The position numbers and the translations under genes are program-made. Positions 11,201 through 21,754 of a stretch of DNA of 64,000 nt are shown here, one piece after another. The notes beneath the pieces were generated by a model that was given only the letters and a program-made list of their open reading frames with translations, had not been told where the DNA came from and made no database searches. Positions within the stretch are counted from its first letter, which is position 1, and each line of letters begins with the position of its first letter. The DNA lies in the NCBI GenBank assembly GCA_003260075.1, contig QLIY01000115.1:151568-215567 (forward strand), written 5' to 3'. The DNA is from Phallusia mammillata (Eukaryota; Chordata; Ascidiacea; Phlebobranchia; Ascidiidae).

Positions 11201-14200
11201 TTAAGATTACAATAACGCACGCATAAAACTAAGGAGCAAAAAAGTAAACGTGACCCCCCCCCCCTGGAGGAGCTCACCAAGAAGATGAGGACACGGATTC
11301 TGATCATCCACTTGTGTGGCATGACGAGAATACATTAGAAAGGTAAAAAATATAAGATGTGCCGTTTGGAGTGTGTTTTTGAGCCGTGTCATTTATATAT
11401 TTTTCAAGAAATTTTAAGATTATAAAAACGCACGCATAAATACTAAGGAGGAAAAAAGTAAACGTGAATGAAGATTTTTGGAGTTCTTCTTCTTTGCAAT
11501 TAACTCAATGTGGCGTAAAAATCCTACAATAAAATTATAGAATAATGCGCTTTTTGCTGCCCTTTGATCAAACATGAAAGCAATTCTGAAAGAGCTGTGG
11601 CGAACTGGTGTTAAAATTGACTGAAAACTTGAAAAAAAGTGTTGTGAATTTTTAAATCGCTCTTTGCGCGAAAAATGGGAACCATTGCCCTGTGTGACTA
11701 AATGTAAGCTTGTATGATCTATTTTACGTTTGAGGTAACTTTTAAAACACTGTTTGTTTGTCTCATTCGCAGACAAGCGACCAGACAACTTCGAGCAGAA
11801 TCCCGCCAAGCACCTCACACAATGCAATGGGCGATGGGATCAAGCTCAATGATCCCTGTGAAGCCTCCACGATCAGGAAACGGAGCAGGAGGCGGTGGAT
11901 CAAGAGTCGGATCCAATAATCTCGGATCTTCATCATCAAACTCCGGCATCATATATGTTGATAGATCNCATATATGTTGATCGGGGAATGCGACGGAGTG
12001 ATAACTTGGAGAATGGTAAGTTATTTGAACTTCTATCAAGCACCGGTTTCGCGTTGGAGAACTGGGTAAATGTTTGACAAAAAATGTGTGTTGTGCGTTA
12101 GGTTCAATGTTTTTGTCACGATTGTCAAAAGAAAGACAAATTTGGCTACTTGGAAAAGCTTTTTCGATTTTGTAGAACAAATGTTACTGTCCAAAATAAT
12201 AAAAAACACCCACTTATCCAACACAAAATGGATGTCAAATGTACTGTACAAATCACAAAATATTGAAAACTACAAAAGTAAAAAAGTGATTCTTACTGCC
12301 TGAAACATGTTTAAGCATACAAACATGTCGGTTCTAACGAAGAAAATCACAACAGGAAAAAATATGTCACTTGTGATTTATTGTTAAATATAGGACGGTC
12401 GGTCTAAGACACACGAAACATGAGCTATTGTAGCTTGATTTGTTTCCTACTGTTCTCAACTCGTTTTTGGTTCGTGTTAGTTGCTTGGTTTCAAACACTT
12501 TTCTTTGTTTCAGTGTACATCAACAGCATTCTGGATCGACATTACGGACCGAACCGTGTAAAACATGCAGAGGAACCACGAGTTAACTCATCATCTGTCA
12601 CTAACGCTCAACTAGCGCGCCTCTTTGCAACTTGCATTCGTGAAGTTTCCCATCTTCTCGCTATTCTCAAGAAAGGGGATTACCTCTCTGAGGCGCCGCT
12701 CTCCACAGTGTTAGAAGTTTCGTTCAAGGTAAAAAATAGTTTAAGTTGTACTTTCAGTATTTGTTAAAAAATGTTTGCACAACAGTTTCACATACAATGT
12801 ATTGCCTTTGTAGGAGGCGAGTGACCTTCAAACGTTTGTAAAATCATTCATGGAAAAGACTTGGAACTGGCTTCTCACTGTTGTGGAGTCAACTGAATAC
12901 CAGCTGAGATATGGACAAATACTAACCATGGCTTCAAGCCCAACGCACAAAGATCACCCGCATCACAAATCTTCAGGTAAAACACGCCAAGTGATGTCAT
13001 GTCAAAATATGCTTTGAAATACTAAAATTGACATTTGGTTAATCTGTGTACTTTGTCTACTATTTGCATTCATGATTTTAAACCTATTTTTGGATCACAA
13101 GGTGGATCACGTGATAACAGAAGATCACGTGATACTTCGAGGCATCCTGGCAGCTCAAACTTTAATGAAGATGCTAAACAAGTAAGTCGTGTATATTTTA
13201 TTGTTTTTTTCGCATTTTTTTAGCCATGTCCCTGAAAATGTAGATTTGTTGATAGGATTTCGCTTTACAGACCCCTTCTTAAACTAACTGCAGACCCCTT
13301 AAACTAGGGGTTCCCAACCTTTTTTGATGCTCGTACCCCTTTGTCAGGCCTTGCTAAATTAAATTGCTTTTATAGCTCAATCAAACACCTCCTTTAACTG
13401 CCCCCCCCCCCCATTTGTTCTACAAAATCGAAAAAGCTTTTCCAAGTAGCCAAATTTGTATTTCTTTTGACAATCATTGAACCTAACGCACAACGCACAT
13501 TTTTTGTCAAACATTTACCCAGTTCTCCAACGCGAAACCGGTGCTTGATAGAAGTTCAAATAACTTACCATTCTCCAAGTTATCACTGCGTCGCATTCCC
13601 CGATCAACATATATGATGCCGGAGTTTGATGATGAAGATCCGAGATTATTGGATCCGACTCTTGATCCACCGCCTCCTGCTCCGTTTCCTGATCGTGGAG
13701 GCTTCACAGGGATCATTGAGCTTGATCCCATCGCCCATTGCATTGTGTGAGGTGCTTGGCGGGATTCTGCTCGAAGTTGTCTGGTCGCTTGTCTGCGAAT
13801 GAGACAAACCAACAGTGTTTTAAAAGTTTTCTCAAACGTAAAATAGATCATACAAGCCCCCCCCCCCCTGCTCATTGCTGGCACCAAGTGAAAAAGCATT
13901 GTTATGAGGCAATGAGGCGTTTTACTAAATAACAACAATTATTTGTAAATAATTGTTTTTTTTAAAGCAAAGACTGTAATGGCATAATATCATTTACAAT
14001 TCCAAAATAAATTGTACTGTGAAATCTGTTTAAAAAGCTGCTTTGTGGCCCAAGTACCGCCACCCCCAGATGGGAAACCCCCCCCCCAATAAATTGTACT
14101 GTGAAATCTGTTTAAAAAGCTGCTTTGTGGCCCAACGATCTATGTACCGCTACCCCCAGATGGGAACCCCTGCCTTAAACTAATTAACAGGCCCGTTTGG

Positions 14201-17200
14201 GTCCCTTAAATTGGTGTTTAGGCTTTTATGTTGTGTAATGACACTCGGAAGAGATATTTAAGTCGCGAAATCTCTCTGACCCTCTGGTTTTTTTCACATT
14301 CTGCTAACGGTTATTTATTTCCATGTTTTTAATAGGACTTTTTCTCCTACGTCTTGTCTTTGATGCGTTCCCACAGCAACGAGCATTCAGATCTTCTTCC
14401 TATAGTGGATGTGGCAGCATTAAAACATGTTGCTTATGTGTTGGATGCCTACATCTACTATATGCGCGGTTTGTCGTTCCGTGATGCAGATGATTTGAAA
14501 AACAGTACAAACTCAAGAAACCAGATCTCACTTGACATCGGGTTAGTTATATAAAGTTGCTCTTAGTGTATATGTTAGTCTTTTCATCGTAGCACGTCAG
14601 GCTTATTAAAGGCGTTGTACCGAATCAGCCAAGCATTCCCACATGGCAAGGAGTAGGCTAGAAAGCTATTTTTTCTAGCCTATACACCTTGCCATATGGG
14701 AATGCTTGGTGACCCGGCTTTGGTATTACGCATTCAACAGGCCTGGCGTGCTATGATTTCGAAATGAGTGTGCAATCACCGCTGGTCTACAAGAATGCTT
14801 CAGGGCTGATCCCGGTTATGAATTTATGTTCATCATAACCCTTAGTCTTTTCATGTATCTTTTATTTTTTTATCGTAGCTATGACAACAGCGAAAATGAG
14901 GACGAAGAAGATGACGATTTCAGTTTCCATGACGACCTGTATTCGGTTGCTATACAGTCCGATCCAGTGTCTTTGCGTGTCAACACCAACATCCCGACTG
15001 AGGAAGATCTCAACTTGTTCTCGCAACCTCCAGCATCGTTCTTCCACAGATCAGAATCGATGACTTTTCTTGGAAGTTCCGACTCAAATCCGTTTGATGT
15101 AAGATTTTAACACTTAATTTTTCTTATTTATGGCAAATAACAATGATTTAAAAAATATGTCTTTATTTCAGGTTCTAATTTTGTGATGCAAAGAATTTTT
15201 CGACGTTCCATTTTTATTGTATTATATTGTTTTATCATTTTTTGTTAAAAAATGCTTCGGATCAAAATTTATGTAATAAAATGTGATACTTTTAGGTTCC
15301 TCTGCCCGTTGCGCTGCCACTTGCTGAGAAACCTCACATCCTTCAGCCCAGCGCTCGCAAAGAGGAACTCTTCGGACGGCTTCGCTCCTCCCAGTCCCAG
15401 CAAACCCACCAGGTGTCATCCATGAGTCTCTCACACAGATCATCTTCTTCTGCCACAGACAAGGATGAGGATGATGCCAGACCTTCAACATCCGGCAAAA
15501 CTCCTGCAGCGTCTTCATCAGGCAATGTTGATCCTCCTGAACATCCTCATCCGCCTCCTCCGTACTCATCAGTGATCCGTTCAACTTCCAGTCTTAATCC
15601 TCCGATTGTTGGAGATGGTGGTGAAGCACAAAGGGAAGTTGTGGCGGTTGCAAATGCAGGTGATGACTTGTTTGTGTGCTGTACGGTTGCATATGAATGT
15701 ATTCGTTTGCAGCCTTGTTTTCAGTTTTGACAGTGTGCTTTCTCTTAGATACAATTTTTTTTACTGAAAACAAATGTTTGGGAATTCAATCTGGTCATTA
15801 ACCGCAATATAGTATCCAGCTCAACTTTTAAACGCCAAATCAGCTTTATTTAAGGTCATTGTTTTTAGAAAACGTTCCCATGGATACCATTCAAGCACCA
15901 GGAGCAGCAGTTACTGTCGACGTCACTTCCAGCGAAAGTGAACCAGGTCCGAGCGGAAATAAGGTTGGTTTGTGAAATTGTCGAGTCGCAATGAGCCTTT
16001 ATTTTCCTCATATTTGTTTAATTTTGTATCAGAACGGCAATTCAGCGGTTGTGGAGTCGGTTCTTGGAAAATGTCGGTTGACTTTGGAACTCTTCAGTCG
16101 TGTTTTTCTCGATGATGTCGGAAATGAACCGAAGTCGATTCTTCAAGAACTTGGGGGATTTGAGGTATGTTGTTTTCAGTCTGTTATTATATGCGACTGT
16201 TGTCCCCATCTCTCGTACTGAGTCTCTGGTGACTCATGATTCATAATATACTACACACAGTTTTGTTGTATGAGGGTGCATCTCAGTTCAGATCGATTGT
16301 TAATGTTAGAATTTGTAGAAACATGCAACTTTTATTTTGCCAGAACCTGGGGGATTGACGATTTATATTACGAACTCAAACTTTCACACTTCCAAAAACA
16401 GTGCTAAAAAGCATACAACAGCCATTATGGTACAAAATTAAAAAGTTTGGAAACAACCATTTTCTAAGTATCGGCCAGTATAATTGTCGTTGTTTAATAG
16501 AAGTTAAGGAGGAAGTATCTGCTAAAAATTCATTACAGTCTCATGAAACCTATGTTACCTTTTTGATAAGTACACTCGAATACAATCGTTTGTTGCTTTT
16601 TAACCAGGTTCGTGAGGCGAAGTTTCGTAAAGACATGGAAAGAATTCGGACTTCACAGACTGTTGATCTCCAGTTGAACGTCGAGCGATCACGTGATCCG
16701 CTAATTCAGCAAACGTTTAAGAATCTAAATCAGCATTTCAAGCGTAGATGTGGTTCCAGTCAACCAATGGCTGTTCTCCGGGTAAATACGCGTGTTATAA
16801 TGTTATTATATACGTATTAACTGCCGTATTTTAATAAATTTAAATAAACCCTGCAATTCCTTAACACATTTTAAACAATTATCGAAATAAATGTTTGTTT
16901 TGACAGTTCATAGAACATGCTATTTTGCGTCGTCGATTGTCATGTTTAAAACCTATAGCCCCACAATTTACCCCACTGGCCCATAAAATGGGTAAAATGT
17001 TTTAACTGTATGTCTGAATTGGATAAAATTAGACAGTTTGTAGAACTTGCCATTAAAAGATGTAACAAATAACGCAAAATTCTGATTAAATGCTTGTATG
17101 GTAATTTTTTACCTAAAACTGGTGGAAACCCAACAGCTGCCCATTTGAAAATAAACCCATTGAAAATCAAATCATTTTTTATAGGTTAAAGTCTTATTCA

Positions 17201-20200
17201 AAGACGAACCCGGGGAAGGAACAGGAGTGGCTCGCAGTTTTTACACAGCAATATCGGAAGCTCTATTGTCATCGGATCCACTTCCGTCATTGGATGGTTT
17301 AATTCCTGGTTCGGCGAGTAGGAAAGGATCCGCAGCTTCGTCTGTTAATCCACTCATGGCACAACTCTGCAAGAGAAGTCAAGACGACAGAGGAAGATCG
17401 GGTAAAAAAATGCTTTGGTAAAATAGTATATATATCATAACGAATTGCTGACACAAAAGGTAGATTTTAAGTTCTAAGCACATTGTTCCTGTTTTTGGAG
17501 AAAGGGTTAGATTGGCACAGATTGTTTGGAAATGTCACTTGGGGTTAAAAAACATCACTTGGGGTTAACTAGCTTGCAAAACCTGGCCACCCAATTGATG
17601 CCAGTTGGAATTCTGACAGCTGGTCCGATATAAATGTTTCTACCAATTACGGTGTTACAAAAAAACGAAATAATAAAGCTTGAGCAAAAATACAATATAT
17701 CGGTGGCATGCTTGGTGTTCCTCATTTGTGCTGAGTGTAAAACTGCTCACTAAACAATAAGGAACGACGAGCAGCAACCCTGGTGGGCGACATATCAATC
17801 TCCGGTCCTTCCTTACAGCCAGGTACAGAGATCGGGGTCCACGGAGGGGCTTTTCGTCGGGGGCGTCGGTTACCCCTATGTCAACCAACGCAGCACCATT
17901 CTACCGAAGAAGCTCATCGCAGAGAAGTAAGTTGCGAACGATATTATCTTTCCAATCCAGCGTTTAATTTTGATGACCAAATATGCTTGTACACTTGGGT
18001 AGCCAGCAGTGCATACGTTTAAGTGTTATAGCCACAAAGGTTTAGTGAATTTGGCCTAATAAATTGGCGTTAAGCTGCCCAGTTTGTAAAAATCAGACAA
18101 TTCATGTGTTTCTTTCTATACCCGCTTTATTATTTTGGACACAAAATGGCGTCCATGAGCCTCTATCACGTAACAATGGGTTGGACAACTTGTGTTTTAC
18201 AGTACTTTGGTATATAGTACATACTTTGGTATGGTATATACAGTACAGTACTTTGGTATATACAGTACTTGGGTATGGTATATAGTACAGTACTTTGGTA
18301 TATACAGTACTTTGGTATGGTATATAGTACACAGCCAAACGCTACTATTTCTCAACTGTACGTTTTGAACAAGAGAATTTGTAACTGGCAAATTATGTTG
18401 CCGTTTTTCCTGCGTTTTTGTGCATCTAATGGTGATTGTTTTGTTGCCAGGTAACCAGTCGTCGTTGGAGCGTAGCAAACACGCGATTGGCGAGAGATTG
18501 TTTCCGAAAGTGCTGAGCATGCATTCGGCTTGGGCACCGAAAGTTACTGGAATGCTGTTAGGTAAGTTTAATCACGAATACCCATTGTAAATAGGGTTTT
18601 CAAGTTTGAGTCGGAGTTGATATTATAAATATTGTGGAATTTTTTGGCGACTTTTGGCAAATTTTGTTAAAAAAACACCAATAAATTGTGCAAGGGCAGC
18701 ATTAAGGCTTTGTTTTGAATTCGGATTCAAACATTTTTTAAGGATTAGGACTAGGTTAACATTTTTAACGTACTCCGTCACCATACTAATACGCTACATT
18801 TTTAAACCTATTGTGATTTTAACACTGTTAACAGAGATCAGAGTTCGGATCCTTAGCCTATTCAGTAAAACAACTGTTACCATTCATCCTTAGGTCTACC
18901 AGCGTACGAGCTATTACTGCTGTTACGCAGCGAGCGGACTCTGCAGGATCGAGTATCGGAAGCGATCGATCAACTGCTCAGTTCAGGTTACAGAGCAGCA
19001 ACCGGACAACGCCAGTCGCCATCTAGCGGCGAATCGAGAAACGAAACAAACGAGCCCGGTAGCGGAACAGGGGAATCCCGCCAGGAGCCGACTGGTGAAA
19101 GTACAACAGATAAACCACCGAAGTCTGCAGAAAAAGGTTGGCACCTCTTTTGTTTAAATGTTTTTGGTTGATTTTCTTTAAAGTTAGGTGCTGTATGTGA
19201 CTTAAAACTATTTGAACCATCAGACTTAGTGTTAAGTAAGTTTTTTTCTCGTCCTATAAAATAGAATGAAAAAAACAACTTAAAAAACAGCTATTTCAAT
19301 GTTTGATGTTGTTTCAATTTTTATTGTTACGGAAATTACGATGTTTTATCGAGATTAAGGAACTTAAATATATTATGCATATTCCAGATGCATCCAGCTG
19401 TGCTCAGCAAGCGGAAGAACAATCAGGGGGCCCTCCTTTGTTTTACCAACCGGGTAAAAGGGGATTTTATTCACCAACATCGTGGGGTGAAATGAACGAA
19501 GCGAGATTAAACGCTTTCCGAAACGTCGGTCGAATACTTGGATTGTGTTTGCTACAAAATGAACTTTGCCCCCTTCCTTTATGTCGTCACGTGCTCAAGG
19601 TTATTCTAGGTCGAAAGGTATGTGAAATTATCTTTCCTGTGACATGACTTGTGCTGTGTTCAATATTATGAAGTTCGGCTTGTTTTTAGGTGAACTGGCA
19701 TGACCTCGCGTTCTTTGACCCAACGCTCTATGAGAGCTTGCGCCAACTAGTGGTGGATGCGGAAAGTGATGACGGAGGAGTCCTAGAAGATCTTGAGTTG
19801 ACTTTTGTTGCGGATCTCCAGAGTGAAGAGAGTGGTAGACAGGTTCGTTACCTAACCTCATTTTCAATGACAAAACTATACTCACCCAAAAATATCCAAA
19901 TAAACATGCACTTAAAGTGTACTTTTCGTGGTCATTGTCAAACACGCTTTCAAAAAGGTGTTGCTTCACAACATGCATCTGTAAAAAATGTCCGTACAGC
20001 TAAACAAACACCGAAAGAAACTCGGTTTAAACCCATCAACGTATAACGACTTCGTGACTCCATCACATAAACACATCTCGTCTGCCTCTGCAAATTTTTT
20101 TTAATCATTCACGCGCCTTTTGTCAAAATATACCCGACATACCATGTAATTGCGACAGGGGGTGGTGTAATAATGGTTGAAATTTAAACTGCAAACGTTG

Positions 20201-21661
20201 GTTATAACCTCGCTCTGTAATAAGTTTTTCTAGCACCTTAACCTGTTTAGTGGGCTATCTGGAACGGTAACGTTGTTTTATGTGATGGGTGGAATTTGTT
20301 ATCTCTAGTATCTTAGATAGTTATCGGCGTTAAATTGCATCCGCTTGCGTAGAGGCTTAAGGTAGAAAAGCAGCAGTAGTTACGTCACCACAGGCGACGA
20401 CTAAATAAAGACGTTTCGGACTATCGAAATTTCTTGTAGCTATATAAGTCATAGTACTATACAACTGAAAGAAAGAAACAGAAATGTCATGCATACAAAA
20501 ATTAACACCTATTTAATATTTCCACAAACACATTTAATAAAAACAGCTTTGAATAAATGCGTTGGTCTCAATGTAAGTGTTGTTTCAAATACAATGACTG
20601 TTTTTGTTAACTCGTAAAAATGAACTTCTCAACAGTGGCCAGTACCCAGTAAATGAGTAAAGCAATCTAATAAGTTGTTTGTTTTTTTAATTTTTTTGCA
20701 CCTAGAATGTTGTAACCATCCAATTCAAAAAGTTGCGCGCGCACGAAAAAATCTGTATAGTGATATAGTGGTATTGCATACAGAGAATCACAACCGTGTT
20801 TAACTCACAGATCATGACTTGACACATTGACCGACTCCTACACATTGCTTTATTTCAAATCCGTCAAAATTACAGGAATAATAAGCGCTGGTTTCCGATT
20901 CCACCGCTTAAATTTACTTCACAGATGTTTTGAGCAACAAAACTTGACACTATGTTTAATGCCGTATAAGTAGCTGATATCCGGTTTACTCTGCAGCCAC
21001 TTGAGGTTACAAGTAGTTCACCTTGCCAATAAAGCACCAGGTTATCTGTGCGTGACCGCAATTTGTTATCCGGCGGATTAACTCGGCATTATCACATGTG
21101 CGTTGTTAAATTGGCGACGGAAAATTTTGGCATTTTTTGACCGGGTAATTACTAGAAAATTCTTCTCAGCGATCAACAGCTAACCTGCATAAAACAATTC
21201 TCCCAAAAATTTGTTTGTAATACTTCAGAACACTGTGCCATGTATTTCTCGGTCACAAGGATCATTTCAAATATGCGCATCAGTCAAGGTGGCAAAGTTT
21301 CTCACTTATTTCCAATTGTTTATTTGTATGACTTTAACCACAGGCCAACCAATACCATTCATGCCGTTCGCTGCCCACGCCCTATTCGAACTAATTACGT
21401 CACCCAACGCATATAACGCTTCGTGTGCTGGCAAAATGTCGCATCCCTATTCGTACTTGTCAACCTTTCATGTGTTCAAGCATCAAACATAATACGCAAT
21501 ATATCCTTAAATGACATTCCAGGTCTCACTTATTGCTGACGGCGCGATGACCCCGGTCACTAAATCCAACGTCAGGGATTATGTGCGCAGGTACGCCCTC
21601 CACCGGATGATTGTCTGCTGTAGAAAACCATTAGAAAAGGTTGGTTTGTTTTTGTACATAC

Positions 21662-21754
<93 letters not shown>

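Larger units (their letters stand above)
13305..14172. mobile_element. hAT-type non-autonomous element with 8-bp TSD
   Basis: The left terminus TAGGGGTTCCCAACC (13305) and right terminus GATGGGAACCCCTG (ending 14172) form hAT-like inverted repeats. They are flanked by a perfect 8-bp target-site duplication CCTTAAAC (13297-13304 and 14173-14180). It lies in the UBR5 intron between exons 13102-13181 and 14336-14541. No transposase is visible. Its interior is disturbed by three poly-C joins and an inverted copy of a UBR5 exon, so its natural length is shorter than shown. Confidence 0.85.
7172..17926 (+). other. UBR5: UBR5 central linker exons (acidic and Ser-rich)
   Basis: Exons between the UBR box and MLLE: 7172-7344, 7636-7820, 8444-8712, 8945-9197 (damaged), 9251-9314, 9970-10152, 10448-10573, 10827-11026, 11773-12015 (damaged), 12514-12728, 12814-12976, 13102-13181, 14336-14541, 14879-15098, 15296-15659, 15869-15963, 16033-16164, 16608-16781, 17185-17401 and 17762-17926. 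Conserved blocks matching UBR5 are [62 protein letters not shown] and [17 protein letters not shown]. Between them are lysine/serine-rich and aspartate/glutamate-rich low-complexity stretches (9970-11026) typical of this disordered region. Confidence 0.9.
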
